This document shows, in pieces, positions 51,526 to 63,157 of a stretch of DNA of 64,000 bases. The notes below the pieces were generated by a model. That model ran no database searches. It saw only the letters and a list, made by a program, of their open reading frames with translations, and was not told the DNA's origin. Source of the stretch: Calliopsis andreniformis (Eukaryota; Arthropoda; Insecta; Hymenoptera; Andrenidae); the NCBI RefSeq assembly GCF_051401765.1, contig NW_027480468.1, positions 3,348,001-3,412,000 on the forward strand, written 5' to 3'. Position 1 is the first letter of the stretch, and each line of letters begins with the position of its first letter. The position numbers and the translations under genes were made by a program.

Positions 51526-52231
51526 GTCTGAAGATTGAGGATTCAGGATTGAGGATTCAGGATTGAGGTTTGAGGTCTGAGGATTGAGGATTGAGGAGCG
51601 AGGATTGAGGATTGAGGATTGATGATTGAAGATTGAGGATTGGGTATTGCTGATTGAACTTTGAGGAATGAGGATTGAGGATTGGGGATTGAGGATTGAG
51701 GATTGAGGACTGAAGTTAGAATGTTGATGATTGAAGATTGAGGATTGAGGATTGAGCGTTGTGGAATGAGGACGAGGACTGAGGGTTGAGTATTGATGTT
51801 TGAGGTCTGAGGATTGAGGATTGAGGGTTGAGGATTGAGGATTGAGGATTGAGGATTGTAGATTGTGGTTTGGGTATTGAGGATTGAAGAATGAGGATTG
51901 AGGATTGAGGATTGAGGATTGAGGATTGAGGATCGAAGGTTGAGCTTTGAGGATTGAAGATTGAGGATTGAGGATTGAGTATTGAAGATTAAGGATTGAG
52001 GATTGCGGATTGAGGATTGAGGATTGAGGATTGAGGATTGAGGATTAAAGATTGAGTATTGAGGATTGAAGATTGAGGATTGATGATTGAGTATTGAGGA
52101 TTGAGGATTGAGGATTGAGGGTTGAGGATTGAGTATTGAAGATTGAGGGTTGATGATTGAGGATTGAGGATTGAGGGATGAGGATTGTGTATTGAGGACT
52201 GAGGATTGAAGATTAAGGATTGAGGATTAAG

Positions 52232-52343
52232 GATTAAAGATTGAGTATTGAAGATTGCATATTGAGTATTGAGTATTGAAAACTGTGAATTGAGGATATT
52301 CTGTTGAGGATTGAGGATTGTCACCTGATTGTTCGCGACTGAG
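52232..52343 (+). repeat. Landmark gamma, CGCGAC variant
   Basis: Anchor 52295. TGTTCGC-GACTGAG and GATTGCATATTGAG are shared with 62696. The unit after GATATTC is TGTTGAG. Confidence 0.85.
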
Positions 52344-52581
52344 GGCTGAAGATTGAGGATTCAGGATTGAGGATTCAGAATTGAGGTTTGAGGAGTGAGG
52401 ATTGAGGATTGAGGATTGAAGATTGAGTATTGAGGATTGAAGATTGACGATTGAGGATTGCGGATTGATGATTGAGTATTGAGGATTGAAGATTGAGGAT
52501 TGAGGATTGAGGATTGAGGGTTGAGGATAGAAGATTGATGTTTGGGGACTGAGTATTGAGGGTTGAGTGATGAGAATTGGT

Positions 52582-52693
52582 GTTTGTGGATAGAGATTTA
52601 AAGATTGCAGATTGAGTATTGTGTATTGAAAACTGTGAATTGATGATATTCTATTGAGGATTGAGAATTGACAACTGATTGTTGAGGACTGAG
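52582..52693 (+). repeat. Landmark alpha
   Basis: Anchor 52645, 350 bp after gamma. L follows at +286 because a GATGAG unit at 52848 removes one base. Confidence 0.9.
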
Positions 52694-53650
52694 GTCTGAA
52701 GATTGAGGATTCAGGATTGAGGATTCAGGATTGAGGTTTGAGGACTGAGGATTGAGGATTGAGGATTGGGGATTGAGGATTGAGGATTGAGGATTGAAGA
52801 TTCAGGATTGGGTATTGCGGATTGAACATTGAGCATTGAGGATTGAGGATGAGGATTGAGGATTGAGGACTGAATATTGAATATTGATGATTGAACATTG
52901 AGGATTGAGGATTGAGGGTTGTGGATTGAGGAAAAGGACTGGGGTTTCAGTATTGATGGTTGAGGTCTGATTATTGAGGATTGAGTATTGAGAATTGAGG
53001 ACTGAAGATTGAGTATTGAGGATTGAAGATTGAGTATTGAGGATTGAGGATTGAGGACTGAGGATTGAGGATTGAGGTTTGAGGATTGAGGATTGAGGAT
53101 TGAGGATTGAAGATTGAGGATTGGGTATCGAGGATTGAACATTGAGGATTGAGGAATGAGGATTGAGGATTGAGGATTGAGTATTGAAGATTGAATATTG
53201 ATGATTGAAGATTGAGGATTGAGGATTGAGGGTTGCGGATTGAGGATTGAGGATTGAGTATTGAGGATTGAGGGTTGAGGATTGAGTATTGAAGATTGAG
53301 GATTGATGATTGAGGATTGAGGATTGATGATTGAGGATTGAAGAATGAGGACTGAGGGTTGAGGATTGAGGATTGAGGATTGAAGATTGAGTATTGAGGA
53401 TTGAAGATTGCGGATTGAGGACTGAGGATTGAGGATTGAGGATTGAGGATTGAGGATTGGTTATTGAGGATTGAAGAATGAGGATTGAAGATTGAGTATT
53501 GAGGATTGAAGATTGACGATTGAGGATTGCGGATTGATGATTGAGTATTGAGGATTGAAGATTGAGGATTGAGGATTGAGGATTGAGGGTTGAGGATAGA
53601 AGATTGAAGTTTGGGGACTGAGTATTGAGGGTTGAGTGATGAGAATTGGT

Positions 53651-53762
53651 GTTTGTGGAAAGAGATTTAAAGATTGCAGATTGAGTATTGTGTATTGAAA
53701 ACTGTGAATTGATGATATTCTATTGAGGATTGAGAATTGACAACTGATTGTTGAGGACTGAG
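53651..53762 (+). repeat. Landmark alpha
   Basis: Anchor 53714. GATAGAG reads GAAAGAG. It opens the fourth 1651-bp block. Confidence 0.9.
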
Positions 53763-55301
53763 GTCTGAAGATTGAGGATTCAGGATTGAGGATTCAGGAT
53801 TGAGGTTTGAGGACTGAGGATTGAGGATTGAGGATTGGGGATTGAGGATTGAGGATTGAGGATTGAAGATTCAGGATTGGGTATTGCGGATTGAACATTG
53901 AGGATTGAGGATTGAGGATTGAGGATTGAGGATTGAGGACTGAATATTGAATATTGATGATTGAACATTGAGGATTGAGGATTGAGGGTTGTGGATTGAG
54001 GACAAGGACTGGGGGTTCAGTATTGATGGTTGAGGTCTGATTATTGAGGATTGAGTATTGAGAATTGAGGACTGAAGATTGAGTATTGAGGATTGAAGAT
54101 TGAGTATTGAGGATTGAGGATTGAGGACTGAGGATTGAGGATTGAGGTTTGAGGATTGAGGATTGAGGATTGAGGATTGAAGATTGAGGATTGGGTATCG
54201 AGGATTGAACATTGAGGATTGAGGAATGAGGATTGAGGATTGAGGATTGAGTATTGAAGATTGAATATTGATGATTGAAGATTGAGGATTGAGGATTGAG
54301 GGTTGCGGATTGAGGATTGAGGATTGAGTATTGAGGATTGAGGATTGAGGATTGAGAATTGAAGATTGAGGATTGATGATTGAGGATTGTGGATTGAGGA
54401 TTGAGGATTGAGTATTGAGGATTGAGGATTGAAGATTGAGTATTGAGGATTGAAGATTGAGAATTGAGGATTGAGGTTTGAACATTAAGGACTGAGTGTT
54501 GAGGGTTGAAGATTGAGGATTGAGGACTGAGGATTGAAGATTGAGGATTGGTTATTGAGGATTGAAGAATGAGGACTGAGGGTTGATGATTGAGGATTGA
54601 GGATTGAAGATTGAGTATTGAGGATTGAAGATTGCGGATTGAGGACTGAGGATTGAGGATTGAGGATTGAGGATTGCGGGTTGAGGATTGAAGATTGAAG
54701 ATTGAGAATTGATGAGTGAGGATTAAAGATTGAGTATTGAGGATTGACGATTGAGGATTGATGGTTGAGCATTGAGGATTGAGTATTGAGGATTGAGAAT
54801 TGAGGATTGAGGAATGAGGATTGAAGATTGAGGATTGGTTATTGAGGATTGAAGAATGAGGACTGAGGGTTGAGGATTGAGGATTGAGGATTGAAGATTG
54901 AGTATTGAGGATTGAAGATTGCGGATTGAGGACTGAGGATTGAGGATTGAGGATTGAGGATTGCGAGTTGAGGATTGAAGATTGAAGATTGAGGATTGAG
55001 GACTGAGGATTAAAGATTGAGTATTGAGGATTGAAGATTGAGGATTGATGATTGAGGATTGAGGATTGAGTATTGAGGATTGAGGATTGAGGATTGAGTA
55101 TTGAAGATTGAGGATTGATGATTGAGGATTGAGGATTGAGGATTGAGGGTTGAGGATTGAGTATTGGGGATTGAGGATTGAAGATTGAGGATTGAGGATT
55201 GAGGATTAAAGATTGAGTATTGAGGATTGAAGATTGAGAATTGAGGATTGAGGATTGAACATTGAGGACTGAGTGTTGAGGGTTGAGTGATGAGAATTGA
55301 T
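53651..55301 (+). repeat. 1651-bp alpha-to-delta block, copy 4
   Basis: Same length, same L offset (287) and same position of the GAACATT-AAGG variant (771 bp after the anchor) as copies 1 to 3. Confidence 0.85.
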
Positions 55302-55413
55302 GTTTGTGGATAGTGATTTGAAGATTTTAGAGTGAGTATTGAGTATTGAAAACTGTGAATTAAGGATATTCTATTGAGGATTGAGGATTGTCACCTGATT
55401 GTTGAGGACTGAG
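55302..55413 (+). repeat. Landmark delta, subtype 2
   Basis: Anchor 55365, 10609 bp after the delta at 44756. The 580 bp that follow match the earlier place at the same offset. Confidence 0.85.
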
Positions 55414-55940
55414 GGCTGAAGATTGAGGATTCAGGATTGAGGATTGAGTATTGAGGATTGAAGATTGCGGATTGAGGACTGAGGATTGAGGATTGAGGAT
55501 TGAGGATTGCGAGTTGAGGATTGAAGATTGAAGATTGAGGATTGAGGACTGAGGATTAAAGATTGTCTATTGAGGATTGAAGATTGAGGATTGATGATTG
55601 AGTATTGAGGATTGAGTATTGAGGATTGAGGATTGAGGATTGAGTATTGAAGATTGAGGATTGATGATTGAGGATTGATGATTGAGGGTTGAGGATTGAG
55701 TATTGGGGATTGAGGATTGAAGATTGAGGATTGAGGATTGAGGATTAAAGATTGAGGATTGATGATTGAGGATTGAGGATTGAGTATTGAGGATTGAGGA
55801 TTGAGGATTGAGTATTGAAGATTGAGGATTGATGATTGAGGATTGTGGATTGAGGATTGAGGATTGAGTATTGAGGATTGAGGATTGAAGATTGAGTATT
55901 GAGGATTGAAGATTGAGAATTGAGGATTGAGGTTTGAACA

Positions 55941-56752
55941 TTAAGGACTGAGTGTTGAGGGTTGAAGATTGAGGATTGAGTACTGAGGATTGAAGATTGA
56001 GGATTGGTTATTGAGGATTGAAGAATGAGGACTGAGGGTTGCGGATTGAGGATTGAGGATTGAAGATTGAGTATTGAGGATTGCGAGTTGAGGATTGAAG
56101 ATTGAAGATTGAGGATTGAGGACTGAGGATTAAAGATTGAGTATTGAGGATTGAAGATTGAGGATTGATGATTGAGGATTGAGGATTGAGTATTGAGGAT
56201 TGAGGATTGAGGATTGAGTATTGAAGATTGAGGATTGATGATTGAGGATTGTGGATTGAGGATTGAGGATTGAGTATTGAGGATTGAGGATTGAAGATTG
56301 AGTATTGAGGATTGAAGATTGAGAATTGAGGATTGAGGTTTGAACATTAAGGACTGAGTGTTGAGGGTTGAAGATTGAGGATTGAGTACTGAGGATTGAA
56401 GATTGAGGATTGGTTATTGAGGATTGAAGAATGAGGACTGAGGGTTGCGGATTGAGGATTGAGGATTGAAGATTGAGTATTGAGGATTGAAGATTGCGGA
56501 TTGAGGACTGAGGATTGAGGATTGAGGATTGAGGATTGCGGGTTGAGGATTGAAGATTGAAGATTGAGGATTGAGGAGTGAGGATTAAAGATTGAGTATT
56601 GAGGATTGACGATTGAGGATTGATGATTGAGCATTGAGGATTGAGTATTGAGGATTGAGAATTGAGGATTGAGGAATGGGGATTGAAGATTGAGGATTGG
56701 TTATTGAGGATTGAAGAATGAGGACTGAGGGTTGAGGATTGAGGATTGAGGA
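55941..56752 (+). repeat. 406-bp tandem duplication
   Basis: Two successive marker sets (GAACATT-AAGG at 55941 and 56347, then a TACTGAG unit at 55981 and 56387) are 406 bp apart, exactly 58 heptamers. A related third marker lies at 57404, 1057 bp (151 heptamers) further. The right end given here is approximate. Confidence 0.65.
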
Positions 56753-58157
56753 TTGAAGATTGAGTATTGAGGATTGAAGGTTGCGGATTGAGGACTGAGG
56801 ATTGAGGATTGAGGATTGAGGATTGCGAGTTGAGGATTGAAGATTGAAGATTGAGGATTGAGGACTGAGGATTAAAGATTGAGTATTGAGGATTGAAGAT
56901 TGAGGATTGATGATTGAGGATTGAGGATTGAGTATTGAGGATTGAGGATTGAGGATTGAGGATTGAAGATTCAGGATTGGGTATTGCGGATTGAGAATTG
57001 AGGATTGAGGAATGAGGATTGAAGATTGAGGATTGGTTATTGAGGATTGAAGAATGAGGACTGAGGGTTGAGGATTGAGGATTGAGGATTGAAGATTGAG
57101 TATTGAGGATTGAAGATTGCGGATTGAGGACTGAGGATTGAGGATTGAGGATTGAGGATTGCGAGTTGAGGATTGAAGATTGAAGATTGAGGATTGAGGT
57201 CTGAGGATTAAAGATTGAGTATTGAGGATTGAAGATTGAGGATTGATGATTGAGGATTGAGGATTGAGTATTGAGGATTGAGGATTGAGGATTGAGTATT
57301 GAAGATTGAGGATTGATGATTGAGGATTGAGGATTGAGGGTTGAGGATTGAAGATTGAGTATTGAGGATTGAAGATTGAGAATTGAGGATTGAGGTTTGA
57401 ACATTAAGGACTGAGTGTTGAGGGTTGAAGATTGAGGATTGAGGACTGAGGATTGAAGATTGAGGATTGGTTATTGAGGATTGAAGAATGAGGACTGAGG
57501 GTTGAGGATTGAGGATTGAGGATTGAAGATTGAGTATTGAGGATTGAAGATTGCGGAATGAGGACTGAGGATTGAGGATTGATGATTGAGGATTGCGGGT
57601 TGAGGATTGAAGATTGAAGATTGAGGATTGAGGAGTGAGGATTAAAGATTGAGTATTGAGGATTGACGATTGAGGATTGATGATTGAGCATTGAGGATTG
57701 AGTATTGAGGATTGAGAATTGAGGATTGAGGAATGAGGATTGAAGATTGAGGATCGGTTATTGAGGATTGAAGAATGAGGACTGAGGGTTGAGGGTTGAG
57801 TATTGAGGATTGAAGATTGAGTATTGAGGATTGAAGATTGCGGATTGAGGACTGAGGATTGAGGATTGAGGATTGAGGATTGCGAGTTGAGGATTGAAGA
57901 TTGAAGATTGAGGATTGAGGTCTGAGGATTAAAGATTGAGTATTGAGGATTGAAGATTGAGGATTGATGATTGAGGATTGAGGATTGAGTATTGACGATT
58001 GAGGGTTGAGGATTGAGTATTGGGGATTGAGGATTGAAGATTGAGGATTGAGGATTGAGGATTAAAGATTGAGTATTGAGGATTGAAGATTGAGAATTGA
58101 GGATTGAGGATTGAACATTGAGGACTGAGTGTTGAGGGCTGAGTGATGAGAATTGAT

Positions 58158-58269
58158 GTTTGTGGATAGTGATTTGAAGATTTTAGAGTGAGTATTGAGT
58201 ATTGAAAACTGTGAATTAAGGATATTCTATTGAGGATTGAGGATTGTCACCTGATTGTTGAGGACTGAG
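58158..58269 (+). repeat. Landmark delta, subtype 2
   Basis: Anchor 58221, 2856 bp (408 heptamers) after the previous delta and 259 bp (37 heptamers) before beta. Confidence 0.85.
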
Positions 58270-58416
58270 GGCTGAAGATTGAGGATTCAGGATTGAGGAT
58301 TCAGGATTGAGGTTTGAGGACTGAGGATTGAGGATTGAGGAGTGAGGATTGAGGATTGAGGATTGAAGATTGAGGATTGGGGACTGAGAGTTGAGGGTTG
58401 AGTGAAGAGAATTGAT

Positions 58417-58528
58417 GTTTATGGATACAGATTTGAAGATTGCAGATTGATTATTGCGTATGGAAAGCTCTGAACTGAGGATATTCTAGTGAGGATTGAG
58501 GATTGACAACTGATTGTTGAGGACTGAG
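58417..58528 (+). repeat. Landmark beta
   Basis: Anchor 58480. It has GTTTATG-GATACAG on the left like 46408, and a private TTATTGCG step. Confidence 0.85.
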
Positions 58529-59331
58529 GGCTGAAGATTGAGGATTCAGGATTGAGGATTCAGGATTGTGGTTTGAGGACTGAGGATTGAGGATTGAGGA
58601 TTGAGGATTGAGGATTGAGGATTGAGGACTGAAGATTGAGGATTGGGTATCGAGGATTGAACATTGAGTATTGAGGATTGAGGATTGAGGATTGAGGATT
58701 GAGGGTTGCGGATTGAGGACGAGGACTGAGGGTTGAGTATTGATGTTTGAGGTCTGAGGATTGAGGATTGAGGATTGAGAATTGAGGATTGAGGAATGAG
58801 GATTGAAGATTGAGGATTGGTTATTGAGGATGGAAGAATGAGGACTGAGGGTTGAGGATTGTGGATTGAGGATTGAAGATTGATAATTGTGGATTGAGGT
58901 TTGAACATTGAGGAGTGAGTGTTGAGGGTTGAAGATTGAGGATTGAGGATTGAGGATTGAGGATTGAGGATTGAGGCTGAGGGCTGAGGGTTGAGGATTG
59001 AGGTTTCAGGACTGAGGACTCAGGATTGAGGATTGAGAATTGAGAATTGAGGATTGAGGATTGAAGATTGAGGACTGGGTATTGAGGATTGAAGGATGAG
59101 GTTTGAGGATTGAGGATTGAGGATTGAGGATTGAGGATTGAAGATTGAGTATTGAGGATTGAAGAGTAACGGTTGAGGGTTGAGGATTGAGGATTGAGGA
59201 TTGAGGTTTGAGGATTGAAGATTGAGTATTGAGGATTGAAGATTGAGGATTGAGGATTGAGGATTGAGAGTTGAGGATTGATGATTGAGGATTGGGGACT
59301 GAGTGTTGAGGTTTGAGTGATGAGAATTGAT

Positions 59332-59443
59332 GTTTGTGGATAGAGATTTAAAGAATACAGATACAGTATTGAGTATTGAAAACTGTGAATTGATGATATT
59401 CTATTGAGGATTGAGAATTGACAACTGATTGTTGAGGACTGAG
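59332..59443 (+). repeat. Landmark epsilon-like
   Basis: Anchor 59395. It has GAATACA-GATACAG on the left like the epsilon-prime copies but AATTGAC on the right like alpha, and no core duplication. It may be close to the precursor of epsilon-prime, or a recombinant. Confidence 0.75.
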
Positions 59444-59695
59444 GTCTGAAGATTGAGGATTCAGGATTGAGGATTCAGGATTGAGGTTTGAGGACTGAGG
59501 ATTGAGCATTGAGGAGTGAGGATTGAGGATTGAGGATTGAGGTTTGAGGATTGAGGATTGAGGATTGAGGATTGAAGATTGAGGATTGGGTATCGAGGAT
59601 TGAACATTGAGGATTGAGGATTGAGGATTGAGGGTTGAGGATAGAAGATTGAGGTTTGGGGACTGAGTATTGAGGGTTGAGTGATGAGAATTGGT

Positions 59696-59807
59696 GTTTG
59701 TGGATAGAGATTTAAAGATTGCAGATTGAGTATTGTGCATTGAAAACTGTGAATTGATGATATTCTATTGAGGATTGAGAATTGACAACTGATTGTTGAG
59801 GACTGAG
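59696..59807 (+). repeat. Landmark alpha
   Basis: Anchor 59759, 364 bp after the epsilon-like copy. TATTGTG-TATTGAA reads TATTGTG-CATTGAA. Confidence 0.9.
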
Positions 59808-60275
59808 GTCTGAAGATTGAGGATTCAGGATTGAGGATTCAGGATTGAGGTTTGAGGTCTGAGGATTGAGGATTGAGGAGCGAGGATTGAGGATTGAGGA
59901 TTGATGATTGAAGATTGAGGATTGCGTATTGCTGATTGAACTTTGAGGAATGAGGATTGAGGATTGAGGATTGAGGATTGAGGATTGAGGACTGAAGATT
60001 GAATGTTGATGATTGAAGATTGAGGATTGAGGATTGAGCGTTGTGGAATGAGGACGAGGACTGAGGGTTGAGTATTGATGTTTGAGGTCTGAGGATTGAG
60101 GATTGAGGGTTGAGGATTGAGGATTGAGGATTGAGGATTGTAGACTGTGGTTTGGGTATTGATGATTGAGTATTGAGGATTGAAGATTGAGGATTGAGGA
60201 TTGAGGATTGAGGGTTGAGGATAGAAGATTGAAGTTTGGGGACTGAGTATTGAGGGTTGAGTGATGAGAATTGGT

Positions 60276-60387
60276 GTTTGTGGATAGAGATTTAAAGATT
60301 GCAGATTGAGTATTGTGTATTGAAAACTGTGAATTGATGATATTCTATTGAGGATTGAGAATTGACAACTGATTGTTGAGGACTGAG
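60276..60387 (+). repeat. Landmark alpha
   Basis: Anchor 60339, opening the fifth 1651-bp block; L is at +294. Confidence 0.9.
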
Positions 60388-61926
60388 GTCTGAAGATTGA
60401 GGATTCAGGATTGAGGATTCAGGATTGAGGTTTGAGGACTGAGGCTTGAGGATTGAGGGTTGGGGATTGAGGATTGAGGATTGAGGATTGAAGATTCAGG
60501 ATTGGGTATTGCGGATTGAACATTGAGGATTGAGGATTGAGGATTGAGGATTGAGGATTGAGGATTGAGGACTGAATATTGAATATTGATGATTGAACAT
60601 TGAGGATTGAGGATTGAGGGTTGTGGATTGAGGACAAGGACTGGGGGTTCAGTATTGATGGTTGAGGTCTGATTATTGAGGATTGAGTATTGAGAATTGA
60701 GGACTGAAGATTGAGTATTGAGGATTGAAGATTGAGTATTGAGGATTGAGGATTGAGGACTGAGGATTGAGGATTGAGGTTTGAGGATTGAGGATTGAGG
60801 ATTGAGGATTGAAAATTGAGGATTGGGTATCGAGGATTGAACATTGAGGATTGAGGAATGAGGATTGAGGATTGAGGATTGAGTATTGAAGATTGAATAT
60901 TGATGATTGAAGATTGAGGATTGAGGATTGAGTGTTGCGGATTGAGGATTGAGGATTGAGTATTGAGGATTGAGGATTGAGGATTGAGTATTGAAGATTG
61001 AGGATTGATGATTGAGGATTGTCGATTGAGGATTGAGGATTGAGTATTGAGGATTGAGGATTGAAGATTGAGTATTGAGGATTGAAGATTGAGAATTGAG
61101 GATTGAGGTTTGAACATTAAGGACTGAGTGTTGAGGGTTGAAGATTGAGGATTGAGGACTCAGGATTGAAGATTGAGGATTGGTTATTGAGGATTGAAGA
61201 ATGAGGGCTGAGGGTTGAGGATTGAGGATTGAGGATTGAAGATTGAGTATTGAGGATTGAAGATTGCGGATTGAGGACTGAGGATTGAGGATTGAGGATT
61301 GAGGATTGCGGGTTGAGGATTGAAGATTGAAGATTGAGGATTGAGGAGTGAGGATTAAAGATTGAGTATTGAGGATTGACGATTGAGGATTGATGATTGA
61401 GCATTGAGGATTGAGTATTGAGGATTGAGAATTGAGGATTGAGGAATGAGGATTGAAGATTGAGGATTGGTTATTGAGGATTGAAGAATGAGGACTGAGG
61501 GTTGAGGATTGAGGATTGAGAATTGAAGATTGAGTATTGAGGATTGAAGATTGCGGATTGAGGACTGAGGATTGAGGATTGAGGATTGAGGATTGCGAGT
61601 TGAGGATTGAAGATTGATGATTGAGGATTGAGGACTGAGGATTAAAGATTGAGTATTGAGGATTGAAGATTGAGGATTGATGATTGAGGATTGAGGATTG
61701 AGTATTGAGGATTGAGGATTGGGGATTGAGTATTGAAGATTGAGGATTGATGATTGAGGATTGAGGATTGAGGGTTGAGGATTGAGTATTGGGGATTGAG
61801 GATTGAAGATTGAGGATTGAGGATTGAGGATTAAAGATTGAGTATTGAGGATTGAAGATTGAGAATTGAGGATTGAGGATTGAACATTGAGGACTGAGTG
61901 TTGAGGGCTGAGTGATGAGAATTGAT
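60276..61926 (+). repeat. 1651-bp alpha-to-delta block, copy 5
   Basis: Same total length as the other four, although L is at +294 instead of +287. A compensating 7-bp loss must lie further right, because the markers at +778 are late and the delta is on time. Confidence 0.85.
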
Positions 61927-62038
61927 GTTTGTGGATAGTGATTTGAAGATTTTAGAGTGAGTATTGAGTATTGAAAACTGTGAATTAAGGATATTCTATT
62001 GAGGATTGAGGATTGTCACCTGATTGTTGAGGACTGAG
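61927..62038 (+). repeat. Landmark delta, subtype 2
   Basis: Anchor 61990. Unlike at 46142 and 58158, no beta follows within 270 bp; the sequence goes straight to the region that elsewhere lies after beta. Confidence 0.85.
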
Positions 62039-62695
62039 GGCTGAAGATTGAGGATTCAGGATTGAGGATTCAGGATTGAGGTTTGAGGACTGAGGATTGA
62101 GGATTGAGGAGTGAGGATTGAGGATTGAGGATTGAGGATTGAGGATTGAGGATTGAGGACTGAAGATTGAGGATTGGGTATCGAGGATTGAACATTGAGT
62201 ATTGAGGATTGAGGATTGAGGATTGAGGATTGAGGGTTGCGGATTGAGGACGAGGACTGAGGGTTGAGTATTGATGTTTGATGTCTGAGGATTGAGGATT
62301 GAGGATTGAGAATTGAGGATTGAGGAATGAGGATTGAAGATTGAGGATTGGGTATCGAAGATTGAACATTGAGGATTGAGGATTGAGGATTGAGGGTTGA
62401 GGATAGAAGATTGAGGTTTGGGGACTGAGTATTGAGGGTTGAGGACTGAGTAATGAGGATTAAGGATTGAGGATTGCGGATTGAGGATTGAGGATTGAGG
62501 ATTGAGGATTAAAGATTGAGTATTGAGGATTGAAGATTGAGGATTGATGATTGAGTATTGAGGATTGAGGATTGAGGATTGAGGGTTGAGGATTGAGTAT
62601 TGAAGATTGAGGGTTGATGATTGAGGATTGAGGATTGAGGGATGAGGATTGTGTATTGAGGACTGAGGATTGAAGATTAAGGATTGAGGATTAAG

Positions 62696-62807
62696 GATTA
62701 AAGATTGAGTATTGAAGATTGCATATTGAGTATTGAGTATTGAAAACTGTGAATTGAGGATATTCTATTGAGGATTGAGGATTGTCACCTGATTGTTCGC
62801 GACTGAG
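62696..62807 (+). repeat. Landmark gamma, CGCGAC variant
   Basis: Anchor 62759. It shares TGTTCGC and GCATATTGAG with 52232 only; 350 bp before alpha. Confidence 0.85.
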
Positions 62808-63045
62808 GGCTGAAGATTGAGGATTCAGGATTGAGGATTCAGAATTGAGGTTTGAGGAGTGAGGATTGAGGATTGAGGATTGAAGATTGAGTATTGAGGA
62901 TTGAAGATTGACGATTGAGGATTGCGGATTGATGATTGAGTATTGAGGATTGAAGATTGAGGATTGAGGATTGAGGATTGAGGGTTGAGGATAGAGGATT
63001 GAAGTTTGGGGACTGAGTATTGAGGGTTGAGTGATGAGAATTGGT

Positions 63046-63157
63046 GTTTGTGGATAGAGATTTAAAGATTGCAGATTGAGTATTGTGTATTGAAAACTGT
63101 GAATTGATGATATTCTATTGAGGATTGAGAATTGACAACTGATTGTTGAGGACTGAG
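63046..63157 (+). repeat. Landmark alpha
   Basis: Anchor 63109, the last landmark. L follows at +287 with the GAAAAG form, as at 52931. Confidence 0.9.

Larger units (their letters stand above)
51201..58157 (+). repeat. Block K: alpha-gamma-alpha then landmark-poor stretch
   Basis: Order: alpha 51477, gamma 52295, alpha 52645, alpha 53714, delta 55365, then no landmark until delta 58221. The 2856 bp between those deltas is exactly 408 heptamers with no 6-bp unit. Only K 51771, GATGAG 52848, L 52931 and L 54001 shift register. The left part resembles 41.7-43.7 kb. Confidence 0.8.
1691..58977 (+). repeat. Minor 6-bp units GATGAG or GCTGAG, ten copies
   Basis: A second kind of 6-bp unit, GATGAG (once GCTGAG), occurs near 1691, 18985, 21606, 27177, 30029, 33755, 46974, 50684, 52848 and 58972. 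Most are followed by GGCTGAG. Like K and L, each takes one base out of the heptamer register. They are needed to make the landmark spacings add up. Confidence 0.8.
154..62254 (+). repeat. Motif K family, 51 copies with the 6-bp unit GACGAG
   Basis: Motif K is a run of about eight units containing GACGAG where a heptamer is expected, usually followed by GACTGAG, GGTTGAG, TATTGAT and GTTTGAG. GACGAG starts at 154, 524, 1132, 2404, 2627, 3081, 3619, 3989, 5590, 6456, 6910, 7448, 7986, 8272, 9236, 10431, 10969, 11507, 11877, 13639, 14400, 16253, 17455, 18818, 19243, 19697, 20130, 21878, 22472, 22905, 23534, 23988, 24701, 25302, 27449, 28057, 28490, 30553, 31734, 32958, 34467, 35928, 37110, 40412, 42238, 46716, 50426, 51771, 58718, 60053 and 62249. 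Each copy shifts the register by -1. Read by eye, so one or two copies may be missed. Confidence 0.9.
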
